DNA of 64,000 bases. Source: Byssovorax sp. GTDB lineage: Bacteria; Myxococcota_A; Polyangia; Polyangiales; Polyangiaceae. Below are positions 1 to 7,883 of the stretch, piece by piece. The DNA is taken from assembly GCA_025362495.1 (NCBI GenBank), contig JANYGI010000151.1:1-64000 (forward strand). The letters run 5' to 3'. Every line of letters starts with the position of its first letter. Position 1 is the stretch's first letter. The notes below the pieces were generated by a model. The model saw nothing but the letters and a program-made list of their open reading frames with translations, made no database searches and was not told the origin of the DNA. The translations under genes were made by a program, and so were the position numbers.

Positions 1-1151
1 CGCTTCTTCGGCCGCCGCCCTCGAATGGCCACCACGCCGGCCATCCGCGGCTCGGGATCCAGCGGCGGCAACGCCACCACCAGCCTCTCGATCGCCGGCA
101 AAGCCGCCAGCACCGCCCGCTTCGCCAGGAGCTCATCGAAGGGGTGATCGTAGACGACGACGAGCACGTAGATGGCGGCAAAGCTCCGCGCCACGTAGCC
201 GAATCCAGGCTCGTTCACCGTCACGTGGACGTGACCACCCTTGTGCAGCGTGGCAATCTCGGGCAGCGCGCGGATCGCCGTGACGGCCTTGCGCGAGGCG
301 AGGTGGCGAGTCCACGCGGCGGCGGCGGCGCGGGCGAACTCCTCGCGACGGTGGCGCTCTTCCCCGGGGATCGCGGCGATCACCTCATCGTACGTCCGGG
401 TGTCTTTGCCGTCGTTCCAGCGCGCGTAGAGGGCGATCATCGACGCTCCGGCGATCACCGGATCGACGTTGAGCCCCGTCACCAGGACCACGTCGTGGAC
501 CGCGGCGAGGTTCTGCGGATCGGCCATCCCGATCACCAGGGTCGAGCCGTGCTTGCCCACCGGGACGATGCGGTGGCGCTCGCACAGGGCCCGCGGGACG
601 AGCTCGGTCGCGCGCGGGTCCATCCACAGGCTCACGCCGCCGGCGAGGCCGTATTGCCGCGAGAGGCGGGCCACCTCGGTCTGCTCTTCCACCTCGCGCA
701 CGCCGCCGACGACCCGCAGGCGCTCGGCCGAGTCCGCCGCGGGGGCCAGCGACGGGGCGGCGCGCTCCTCGCCTGCCGTGCCCCAGACCACCGGCGAGCG
801 CGCGTCGATCACCACGGCGTCGACGGCGCCGGCCCGCTGCACCAGCGCCGCGAGCTCGTCGTGGAGCGACAGCGCCGGGTGCGGGCGCGCCGGCCGCGGG
901 CGGCCCTGGGTCTCGAGCATGGCGTGGAACGACGAGGCCAGCATCTCGAGCCGCTTGCCCCGGGCCTCGGCGTCGGGCGGCGCCTCGCTGAAGATCGCCA
1001 CGAGGCGGCGGTCGCCGGGGAGCTCGCATCCGAGCGCGAACCCCTCGCCGGGCGGCTCCTGCCCGGACGCGACGATGCACGCCTCGACCGCGCCGAGATC
1101 GCGCTTCACGATCGCCAGGAATTCTTCGACCGGGGTTCCACTCGTGGCCAC
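1..1151 (-). CDS. GspE N-terminal (MshEN-like) domain protein, partial
   Basis: The reading frame is open from a GTG at 1151 (alternative GTG at 1178) and runs off the left edge, so the C-terminus is missing. About residues 184-237 read like the MshEN/T2SS-E N-terminal domain: a VP-R-ALCERHRIVPVG start, then a MADPQNL core and a VTGLNVDPVIAG end. In type II secretion and type IV pilus ATPases this domain binds c-di-GMP or partner proteins. No Walker motifs are seen in the 383 visible residues. The first ~100 residues may form a separate alpha/beta domain; residues near LHDELAALVQRAGAVDAVVID are roadblock-like, which is only a suggestion. Myxobacteria carry many stand-alone proteins with this domain. 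Domain call is moderate; function is unknown. Confidence 0.65.
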   Translation of the reverse strand, partial: MATSGTPVEEFLAIVKRDLGAVEACIVASGQEPPGEGFALGCELPGDRRLVAIFSEAPPDAEARGKRLEMLASSFHAMLETQGRPRPARPHPALSLHDELAALVQRAGAVDAVVIDARSPVVWGTAGEERAAPSLAPAADSAERLRVVGGVREVEEQTEVARLSRQYGLAGGVSLWMDPRATELVPRALCERHRIVPVGKHGSTLVIGMADPQNLAAVHDVVLVTGLNVDPVIAGASMIALYARWNDGKDTRTYDEVIAAIPGEERHRREEFARAAAAAWTRHLASRKAVTAIRALPEIATLHKGGHVHVTVNEPGFGYVARSFAAIYVLVVVYDHPFDELLAKRAVLAALPAIERLVVALPPLDPEPRMAGVVAIRGRRPKK

Positions 1152-1306
1152 GGGCCCATTGTGCCTCGGGATGGCCACCGCGGGCCTGTTCTCGGCACAG
1201 GAAACCCGCCCGGGCCGCCCGGGCCGGATTCGACCTCGCGTTAAGTTGCGTGAATTCCACGGGCGCGCGGGGTTCCACCCTCTCCGGCCATGCTAGCTTC
1301 GGCGCC

Positions 1307-2614
1307 ATGGGGAGCGGATTTCGCCGAGAGACGTACGCCGTCGCCGCCGCGCTCGCGGCGCACGTCGCGCTGCTCCTCGTGTCGCCGCGCGCCCCGCTGT
1401 CGGCTCCGGCTCATCCCGGGTCCGGTCAGGCCGAGACGACGATCGATCTCGAGCCCGAGGCGCCGAAGCCCGCCCCCCCACCCCCTGTCGAGGCCCCGCT
1501 GCCAGCCTCCGCGCCCGAGGCCGAGGCCCCGGTCAAAGGCCCCTCGTCGCCGCGCGCCGCGAGCAACGCCAAGAGCGTCGCCGTCGTGAAAGAGGCGTCG
1601 CCCGAGCCGCTCGCCGCCGGATCGCCCACCGGCGTCATCGCCCCCGAAGCGCCGCCCGCGCCGGTCGCTCCACCTGCGGCCCCGGTCGCGGTCGCGCCGG
1701 CCCACCCCGGCGTCGACGAGTACGGCGGGCCGGCCGGTGGCAGCGACGTCGCGGCCTTGCCACCCGGCCTCGGCTCGAAGCCACTCTGGACGATCCCGGG
1801 GATGATCCCCAGCGCTGCGCCGGCAAAGCCTGCTTCCACCGTGGCCACCGTCCCTGCGCCGGTGGACGCCAACATCGCAGGTCAGATCCTCGAAGGCAGC
1901 CTTGGCCGCAAAGACAAGGTGATTGGCATCGATCTCCCGGCCGCGGGCACCGTCGCGACCCGCCTCGCTGACGCCGTGCGCACGACAGCGCCTCTCAATG
2001 CGCGCGCGACGTTCGAGGTCAAGCTGGGCGCAGGCGGTCAAGTCGAGGGGGTGCGCCTCGTCAGCGCCTCCGACGGCGACGCGGGGACGTGGGCCCGCGT
2101 GGTGGCCTCGGCCAGAGGGGCCATCGGCGCGACCGCCCTGACGATGAAGGGCGACGGCAAGGGCGCGACGGTGACCGTGAAGGTCGAGTCGAAGGTGCAG
2201 TATCCGGCCGGCAGCAAGGACAAGATCGACATGCAGCCGGTCTGCGCCGAGGAAGAGCTGGCCAAGATGGCCGACGCCCTCCAGAACCTGGGAAGCGGCC
2301 TCAATGGCGATCTCCAGCGCGGCCCGCGCCCCGAGCCCGGGATGGCCGCGCTCCCGCCGAGCGACGGTGACGAGGCGCCGAAGAAGCGGAAGTTCTGCAT
2401 CCCCATCGGCGTGCGCGCGACCTTCGACGCCTCGAACTTCGGCGCTCACGCCGTCAACGTGGTGAAGTCGACATTCAGCGTCGCGCGGCCGGGCGAGAAG
2501 GCCATGGACGCCGACGCGGTGCGGCCGATCGACACCCGGGTTCCGTGGGCGCCGGAGGATCCCACCAAGGTGCGTGTGCCCCCGCCGAAGAAAAAGAAGA
2601 AGAAGAAACCCTGA
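1307..2614 (+). CDS. TonB-like Pro-rich envelope-spanning protein
   Basis: A 435-residue protein. ATG 1307 is preferred over upstream in-frame ATG 1250 because an N-terminal membrane anchor (residues ~8-25, ETYAVAAALAAHVALLLV) then starts directly after a short charged head. Residues ~45-190 are a Pro/Ala/Glu-rich linker as in TonB/TolA-type proteins. The region around residues 225-270 (ATFEVKLGAGGQVEGVRLV) resembles a TonB C-terminal beta fold. The C-terminus ends in a run of seven lysines before the last proline. It probably sits in the inner membrane and spans the periplasm, but no ExbB/ExbD partners are adjacent. A 7-bp inverted repeat (2623-2629/2637-2643) follows the stop codon and may help end transcription. 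Confidence 0.6.
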   Translation: MGSGFRRETYAVAAALAAHVALLLVSPRAPLSAPAHPGSGQAETTIDLEPEAPKPAPPPPVEAPLPASAPEAEAPVKGPSSPRAASNAKSVAVVKEASPEPLAAGSPTGVIAPEAPPAPVAPPAAPVAVAPAHPGVDEYGGPAGGSDVAALPPGLGSKPLWTIPGMIPSAAPAKPASTVATVPAPVDANIAGQILEGSLGRKDKVIGIDLPAAGTVATRLADAVRTTAPLNARATFEVKLGAGGQVEGVRLVSASDGDAGTWARVVASARGAIGATALTMKGDGKGATVTVKVESKVQYPAGSKDKIDMQPVCAEEELAKMADALQNLGSGLNGDLQRGPRPEPGMAALPPSDGDEAPKKRKFCIPIGVRATFDASNFGAHAVNVVKSTFSVARPGEKAMDADAVRPIDTRVPWAPEDPTKVRVPPPKKKKKKKP

Positions 2615-2656
2615 TCACGCGGGTGACGTATTCAGAACGTCACAACTGCCAGCCAA

Positions 2657-2707
2657 CAAAAAGCCCGCGGGGGGCGTCCGATCGTCGTCGATCAGGCTCG
2701 CCCCCGC
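2657..2707 (-). terminator. Rho-independent terminator of the csbD-like gene
   Basis: On the minus strand a GC-rich stem (arms 2699-2707 and 2667-2676, one bulge, inner GATCG/CGATC stem) is followed by GGGCTTTTTGTT. It lies directly downstream of the CsbD-like gene, which is convergent with the TonB-like gene. Confidence 0.7.
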
Positions 2708-2730
2708 GCTCGGCGCGGCAAAACCGCGGC

Positions 2731-3030
2731 TCAGTGATTGGCCTTCTGGCGAGCCTCGCCCGTCATCTCCTTGGCCTTGCCCTCGACTTCCATCTGCTCG
2801 TTGCCGATGAGCTTGCCGATGCCCTTCTTGATCGCGCCGCCGGCCTCCTCGACGGCGCCCTTGGCGCGCTCGCCGGCCTTCGCCGCGGACTGCTTGGCCT
2901 CGCCCTTGAGCTCCGTCGCGCGGCCCTCCACTTCCATCTGCTCGTTGCCGATGGCGTGGCCGATGCCCGCCTTGATCTTACCGCCCAGCTCTTCCGCAGC
3001 ACCCTCGATACGCTTGCCCGTGTTGCTCAT
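2731..3030 (-). CDS. CsbD-like stress protein with two tandem repeats
   Basis: A 99-residue hydrophilic Gly/Ala/Glu/Lys protein with two near-identical CsbD-type units (about residues 12-50 and 60-97), each containing IGNEQMEVEGKA followed by GEA-Q. CsbD-family proteins (for example E. coli YjbJ and B. subtilis CsbD) are general-stress proteins of unknown biochemical role; this copy is a tandem duplication of the usual single domain. ATG 3030 was chosen because GGAGATCATC directly precedes it; the longer in-frame ATG at 3120 adds unrelated sequence. The gene is divergent from the metallophosphoesterase. The shared upstream region holds palindromes that could be stress-regulatory sites. Confidence 0.85.
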   Translation of the reverse strand: MSNTGKRIEGAAEELGGKIKAGIGHAIGNEQMEVEGRATELKGEAKQSAAKAGERAKGAVEEAGGAIKKGIGKLIGNEQMEVEGKAKEMTGEARQKANH

Positions 3031-3197
3031 GATGATCTCCGTTTTCTGGTGGGAGGGATGAAAGCGACTGCCGCGTTCATCGATGACTGACATCTTCGCA
3101 ACAGCCATGCCGCGCGTCAATTCGCGTCATTGCCGCAGGATTTCACGGGATCGACCGGAAGTGCGCGAGGCCAACGTGCGTGGTGAGGCGTTCTTGT

Positions 3198-3258
3198 CAG
3201 TCAGCTGACCACGGTCAGGGCGGATTATCCTGGTTAGCGCGCTTGGCAGGATAATTCC
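3198..3258. promoter_or_regulatory. Palindromic control region between csbD-like gene and phosphoesterase
   Basis: Contains a perfect 10-bp palindrome GTCAGCTGAC (3200-3209) and a 9-bp inverted repeat ATTATCCTG/CAGGATAAT (3224-3232, 3247-3255) in the 285-bp divergent intergenic region. The AT-rich arms stand out from the local GC-rich sequence. No regulator is identified, so operator function is inference from symmetry and position. Confidence 0.35.
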
Positions 3259-3315
3259 GTCGACGCGTCGTGGAATTGACCTCGCCCGCGTCGCCGTGCT
3301 CGCATTCGCGGGATC

Positions 3316-4662
3316 ATGGCTCCTCCTCTCACCGCGACGCCGCATCACCCCGCGCTCTCGCTCTGGCACTCACTCCTTCACCGGCGCCTCTCGCCGGACG
3401 AAGCCGGGCTGCACGCCACGGCCGACCACCCCGCGATGGTCGCCGCCACCGCCGCCGCGCGGGCCCTCGACGCCGAGACCACGCCGCGCGAGCCCGAGGG
3501 GAACCCGTTCCTCGCCGGGGCCTCGCTCTACGCGCGCCTCGTCGTCGCCAGGTTCGAGCGTGATCACGAGAAGATCGCCAAGATCGAAGACGAGCTCCGC
3601 TTCAGCGTCGTCGATCCGCTCTGGGCCGAGCTGCTGATCCAGTACGAGAAATCGCGGTTGTCCGGGGCCGTCGATTCCTACCCTCGCCACCGCAAGATGG
3701 ACGACTTCGTGCTCGCGCCGATGCCCGATGACGTGACCATCGCGCTCATCGCCGACTGGGCGACCGGCACGCCGAGCGCGCGGGCCATCCTGGAGCAGAT
3801 TGCCACTCTCCAGCCCGACCTCGTGATCCACGTCGGCGACGTGTACTTCTCCGGCCTCCCCGAGGAGGTCCGCGCTCACTTCTTCGACGTGTTCGCCTCG
3901 GTGTTCGGCGCCGACCGCCCGCGCGTCCTCAGCCTCGCGGGCAACCACGATCGCTACTCGGGAGGCCGCGGCTACGTCGAGCTGCTCCGGGGCCTCGAGC
4001 AGCCGGCCAGCTACTTTTGCCTGCAAAACAAGGACTGGCAGCTCCTCGCGATGGACACCGGCTACCACGATCGCGACCCCACGCGGCGCGGGATCGACGT
4101 CACCGAGCTCGAGCCGTCCGAGCTCGCGTGGCACCTCGACAAGATCGAGCGCTTCGGCGGCTCGCGCGGCACCATCCTGCTCTCGCATCACCAGCTCTTC
4201 TCCTCGGCGGGCACCGGCCGCGCGCCCGCCGGCGATCAGCTCGCCGTCAATCCCCGCCTCCACGACGGCTTCGGCGCCGTGCTCGACCGGGTGGCCTGGT
4301 GGTTCTGGGGGCACGAGCACAACCTCTCGATCTTCGGGCCCTATGCGGGGCTCGAGCGCGGGCGCGGCATCGGCTCGGGGGCGATACCCGTGCTCGTCCA
4401 GCAGCACCCGTACACCCCGGTCGCGAGGCTGATCCTCCCGGAAGGCGAGGCCGGGCCGCCGACGACGCTGCCGGGCACCCAGCTCGGCAACGATGGAGTC
4501 GTGTACAACCACGCCTTCGCCGTGCTGCGCCTCGAAGGGCGGCGCGCCACCGCGAGCTATTACGAGTCCGACACCACCGGCGTCGAGGCCGGGCACGCCC
4601 CGCCGGTCGGGGCGCCGCTGTTCACCGAGACTGTCACTCTGCCGGAGCCTGCGCGTCGCTGA
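3316..4662 (+). CDS. Calcineurin-type metallophosphoesterase
   Basis: A 448-residue probable cytosolic phosphoesterase. The metal-binding blocks of the family appear in order from about residue 140: ALIADWATG, HVGDVYFSG, LAGNHDRYSG, LLSHHQLFSS and WGHEHNLSIF. These ligate a dinuclear metal centre that hydrolyses phosphomono- or diesters. The first ~120 residues are a helical extension not typical of the core family, ending near PRHRKMDDF. No signal peptide is seen. The 3' end overlaps the convergent flavin monooxygenase gene by 29 bp. The substrate cannot be inferred. Confidence 0.85.
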   Translation: MAPPLTATPHHPALSLWHSLLHRRLSPDEAGLHATADHPAMVAATAAARALDAETTPREPEGNPFLAGASLYARLVVARFERDHEKIAKIEDELRFSVVDPLWAELLIQYEKSRLSGAVDSYPRHRKMDDFVLAPMPDDVTIALIADWATGTPSARAILEQIATLQPDLVIHVGDVYFSGLPEEVRAHFFDVFASVFGADRPRVLSLAGNHDRYSGGRGYVELLRGLEQPASYFCLQNKDWQLLAMDTGYHDRDPTRRGIDVTELEPSELAWHLDKIERFGGSRGTILLSHHQLFSSAGTGRAPAGDQLAVNPRLHDGFGAVLDRVAWWFWGHEHNLSIFGPYAGLERGRGIGSGAIPVLVQQHPYTPVARLILPEGEAGPPTTLPGTQLGNDGVVYNHAFAVLRLEGRRATASYYESDTTGVEAGHAPPVGAPLFTETVTLPEPARR

Positions 4663-5800
4663 GCCCGTGGCCCTGAAAGAAGGCGACCAGCCCGCGCGGG
4701 GCGTCCGGCGCGATGCACGTCTCGAGGCCCGCGGCGGATTGCCGGGCCGCCTCCTCGCTCCGCGGGAACAGCGCCGCTTCGTACTCGGCCAGCGCCGCCT
4801 CGACGTCCGCGCCGTGCGCCGCGAGGGCGAGGCCGAGCTCCGTGGCGTCGAGCATGGCGAGGTTCGCGCCTTCGCCGGCGAACGGCGACATCAGGTGCGC
4901 GGCGTCGCCGAGGAGCGTCACCCCCGGCACGCGCGGCCAGGAGTGCCCCGTCGGGAGAGCGTGAATGCGGCGAGCGACGATGGTGTCGTCGCAGTGCCGG
5001 ATCAAGTCCTGGAGCGCGGGGCTCCAGTCCTGGAAAATGTCGAGCAGCGCGGCGCGCGCGGCGCGAGCGTCGGTCCAGTCGACACCGCAGCTCACCGTCC
5101 AGTCCTCCGGCACGCGCAGGGCGACGTAGATCCCCGCCGAGCCGTCGCCGTGGCGATGACCCAGCAGGCCCTTGTCGTCGGAGAGCGCGAACAGCATCCC
5201 CGCGCCGACGAGGGCGGCGGACGCCGGGTGACGCCGCGCGAGGTCGGTGAGGTGGAGCTCCAGGAACGATACCCCGCAATACGCCGGCTTCGCGGCCGAC
5301 AGCAGCGGGCGCACCTTCGACCAGGCCCCGTCCGCCCCGACCAGGAGATCGACGGAGACGCGTTTGCCGCTCGTGAACGTCAGCTCGTGCCGGCCGCCGC
5401 CCCGCGCGGTGACGCCGGCGATCTTGTGATCCCAGACGATCGTGCCCGGATCGAGCGAAGAGACGAGCAGCTCGCGCAGGGCGCGGCGATCGATCTCGGG
5501 ACGGCCCCCGCCGCCTGCGTCCGCAGGCTGATCGATGTGCGCCGTGCCCGTCTTGTCGAGCACGCGCATGGCCTCGCCTTCCGGCTGCACGAGCTTCATG
5601 AACGCCTCGTGGAGGCCCATCTCGCGCAGCGCGCGCTGCCCGGACTCCTCGTGCAGATCGAGCATGCCGCCCTGTGGACGGGAGTCGATCGAGGCCTCGA
5701 GCTCGTAGATCGTCGACGCGATGTTGTGGCGCTGGAGGACGCCCGCGAGCACGGGCCCGCCGAGGCCCCCTCCGATGATGGCGATGGAGAGTTGCTTCAT
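4634..5800 (-). CDS. TetX-like FAD-dependent monooxygenase
   Basis: A 388-residue flavoprotein monooxygenase of the PHBH fold. The FAD Rossmann motif is IIGGGLGG near residue 8, the second FAD-binding motif is LLGDAAHLMSPFAGEGANLA near residue 295, and there is a VGADGAWSKVR block. Segments GGMLDLHEESGQ and PEIDRRALRELL match TetX-family tetracycline monooxygenases closely, so it hydroxylates an aromatic or polyketide-like substrate using NADPH and O2. The stretch equivalent to TetX GALHFG reads AGIYVA here, so tetracycline itself may not be the substrate. It overlaps the upstream TetR gene by 4 bp (ATGA), indicating one transcript under TetR control. The antibiotic-inactivation role is inferred, not shown. 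Confidence 0.8.
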   Translation of the reverse strand: MKQLSIAIIGGGLGGPVLAGVLQRHNIASTIYELEASIDSRPQGGMLDLHEESGQRALREMGLHEAFMKLVQPEGEAMRVLDKTGTAHIDQPADAGGGGRPEIDRRALRELLVSSLDPGTIVWDHKIAGVTARGGGRHELTFTSGKRVSVDLLVGADGAWSKVRPLLSAAKPAYCGVSFLELHLTDLARRHPASAALVGAGMLFALSDDKGLLGHRHGDGSAGIYVALRVPEDWTVSCGVDWTDARAARAALLDIFQDWSPALQDLIRHCDDTIVARRIHALPTGHSWPRVPGVTLLGDAAHLMSPFAGEGANLAMLDATELGLALAAHGADVEAALAEYEAALFPRSEEAARQSAAGLETCIAPDAPRGLVAFFQGHGLSDAQAPAE

Positions 5801-6513
5801 GATCGAGCCTTTTTCGTGGTGGAACGAGCGGTGGTGAGGATCCCCTGGAGGAGCACGTCGAGGGCCCAGTCGAAGCGATCGGGGCCCTTGCCCGAGAGCA
5901 GCTCACCGCCGAGGCGGGCGATGCTGGGATACCGCGCCTCGTCGACCGTGGAGATCGCCGTGGCCATGGCGGAGAAGTCGGCCGCGGCCCGTGACGAGGC
6001 GCGGTGATGGCTCTTCTCGGCGGCGAGCGCCGTGACGTAGAGCAGCAGGAGATCGACGGCCCACGCCGCCTCGCGGTCGGGGACAGAGCCCTCGCGCAGC
6101 AGGGCCAGGATCGCGTCGACCAGCGCGAGGTAGCGCGGCCCGCTCGGCTGGGTGGACATCGCCATGCGGGCCATCTCCGGGTGATCGAAGAGGACGCGGC
6201 CGTAGCGGGTGAGCAGCGCCTTCAAGCGATCGCGCCAGGTGCCACGGCCCGCCGCCGAAGCGCGGATCGGCGCGAGCAGCGCGTCGAGGATCTGGGCGTG
6301 CAAGTCCTCGGTGTCGCGGAGGTAGACGTAGAGCGTCGCAGGCCCGGTATCGAGCGCCGCGGCGATGCGGCGCATGGTCACCTTCTCGAGGCCTTCGGCC
6401 CGCACCATCGCCAGCGCGACATCGATGATCGCCTGCCGCGACAGCGCCGGCTTCGCGGGGCGCTCCCGCCGGCTCACGGGGGGAGCCACGACCTTCTTCT
6501 TGCTCGCTGCCAT
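5797..6513 (-). CDS. TetR-family transcriptional repressor
   Basis: A 238-residue regulator. The N-terminal helix-turn-helix (about residues 28-75; LSRQAIIDVALAMVRAEGL, then VTMRRIAAALDTGPATLYVYL) is the TetR DNA-binding domain; the rest is a helical ligand-binding and dimerisation domain. ATG 6513 (MAASKKK) is chosen over in-frame ATG 6549 because the longer start would place the operator palindromes inside the coding sequence. It is the first gene of a two-gene operon with the TetX-like enzyme, which it overlaps by 4 bp. Likely autoregulated through the doubled palindrome upstream. Confidence 0.85.
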   Translation of the reverse strand: MAASKKKVVAPPVSRRERPAKPALSRQAIIDVALAMVRAEGLEKVTMRRIAAALDTGPATLYVYLRDTEDLHAQILDALLAPIRASAAGRGTWRDRLKALLTRYGRVLFDHPEMARMAMSTQPSGPRYLALVDAILALLREGSVPDREAAWAVDLLLLYVTALAAEKSHHRASSRAAADFSAMATAISTVDEARYPSIARLGGELLSGKGPDRFDWALDVLLQGILTTARSTTKKARS

Positions 6514-6526
6514 GCCGTCAGTATAC

Positions 6527-6555
6527 ACGAACATGTTCTTGACGAACATGTTCGT
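6527..6555. promoter_or_regulatory. Tandem TetR operator
   Basis: Two copies of the perfect palindrome GAACATGTTC (6529-6538 and 6544-6553) lie 15 bp apart centre to centre. The second extends to the 14-bp palindrome ACGAACATGTTCGT. They sit 16-42 bp upstream of the TetR start, the expected place for an autoregulatory operator. Confidence 0.75.
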
Positions 6556-6627
6556 TCGCGAAGAAGCGTGTGGGCTCCCGCGCGGCTGCGCGGATCAGCG
6601 CCGCGATCGCTCTCGTCGCGCGCAGGG

Positions 6628-7461
6628 CTACGTCGGCGACTGGACCAGCCGCAGCAGCTCGCTCGCGAAGCGGTCGGGGTGCTCTCGATGCATGAAGTGG
6701 CCGCCGGGCATGGTCACGATCTCGTACGGCCCGGTGTACCAGGCGCGCGCCCGCTCGTACGCCGCGGGAGGCACGATGTCGGTGTCTCCGGCAAACGCCG
6801 CCGCAGGCACGGTGATCTTCCCTCGCAGCGCGGCGGGGAGCCACGGCCGCTGCGCCCGATAGTACCCCAGCGCGGCCTCGAGGCACCCCGGCTCGCGAAA
6901 GGCCTTCTTCACGGCGTCGGTCTCGCCGACTGGCACGCTCCAGCCCGGCGACCACCGCCGCACCAGCTCGTCGATGTACGCGAGGTGCTCGGCGCGGAGC
7001 CGCGCCGCCGCGCCCGGTCGCGAGAGCGTCACGAAATGGCGCACCATCCACAGCATCCGCGGCGTGGGCAGGATCGACGCAGGGTGGGGGATCGCCAGGG
7101 TGATCAGCTTCGTGACGCGCCGGGGACCGAGCGCCGCGGCCGCGAATGCCGCGCTCGCTCCCCAGTCGTGCCCGACGACGATCGCGCTCTCCTCGCCGAG
7201 CGCCTCGATCAGCGCGAGCGCGTCGCGGCCGAGCGTCTCGGAGTCGTACGCTTCGTGCGCGGGGATCTCGGTGGGCGCGTAGCCCCGCGTGAACGGGGAG
7301 ACGGCGCGAAACCCGGCCCCGGCGAGGGCGGGGCGCGCGTGATCCCACGTTTGCGGCGTGTCGGGGAAGCCGTGGAGCAGGAGAACGAGAGGGCCTTTCC
7401 CCTCCTCGACGCAGGTGAATCGGAGCCCGTTCGCCTGGACTTCACGGATGGTCGCGCTCAT
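6628..7461 (-). CDS. Epoxide-hydrolase-like alpha/beta hydrolase
   Basis: A 277-residue alpha/beta-hydrolase. The oxyanion-hole motif is LLLHGFPDTPQTW. The nucleophile elbow VVGHDWGASAA carries Asp rather than Ser, which is typical of epoxide hydrolases and haloalkane/fluoroacetate dehalogenases. The catalytic His is in PGGHFMHREHPDRF near the C-terminus. Two Tyr in the cap region (AYIDEL, GYYRAQR) are compatible with epoxide activation. Start ATG 7461 is preceded by GAGGAGCG; the longer in-frame ORF up to 7728 has no protein-like character. It is transcribed toward the TetR gene but the operator lies between them, so it is probably a separate unit. Confidence 0.82.
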   Translation of the reverse strand: MSATIREVQANGLRFTCVEEGKGPLVLLLHGFPDTPQTWDHARPALAGAGFRAVSPFTRGYAPTEIPAHEAYDSETLGRDALALIEALGEESAIVVGHDWGASAAFAAAALGPRRVTKLITLAIPHPASILPTPRMLWMVRHFVTLSRPGAAARLRAEHLAYIDELVRRWSPGWSVPVGETDAVKKAFREPGCLEAALGYYRAQRPWLPAALRGKITVPAAAFAGDTDIVPPAAYERARAWYTGPYEIVTMPGGHFMHREHPDRFASELLRLVQSPT

Positions 7462-7883
7462 CGTCGTTCGCTCCTCGCGGCGGAGACTACACGATGCGGG
7501 GTCGCCGCCCCTCTGTCGCTGCGGGAATTTGCGTCGTCGTCCGGCCGTTTCGCCGCGCTGCGCGCCCCGATCCGTCGTTGCCCCGATCCGTTCCAGGAGC
7601 TTCACGTTCCCCGAGGCGCGCCCCGCCGTCGAGCGCGGGCGCGGGCCCGACACCGTGAGCACCGACGTGCACCGGGCCAGGCGGGCGTGCGAGGGCGGAG
7701 CGGCGCTGAGTAGAGAGGGCGATTTCAATGGAATCGAGGCTCCACGGGCCGTCCGAGGCGAAGAGTGCTCGACAGAACCCTCGCGCTCCGGTTACGACCG
7801 GGAAGCCGCACGGGCCGCGCCGCGCCGACGTCGGGGTGGACCACGTCGATTCTTCACATCTCGCCCCGAGGGAGCCTCTCATC
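7462..7883. other. Divergent intergenic region without recognised gene
   Basis: This 422-bp gap separates the hydrolase start from the Cys-rich lipoprotein start. It should hold both promoters. No convincing gene, RNA or repeat was recognised; an in-frame upstream extension of the lipoprotein ORF to 7728 lacks a signal sequence and is rejected. Confidence 0.5.

Noticed and set aside
385-1308. Long antisense ORFs over the first gene on both strands
   Set aside because: Arg/Ala/Gly-rich shadows typical of high-GC DNA; the GTG-started frame ending off the left edge has normal protein composition and a recognisable domain.
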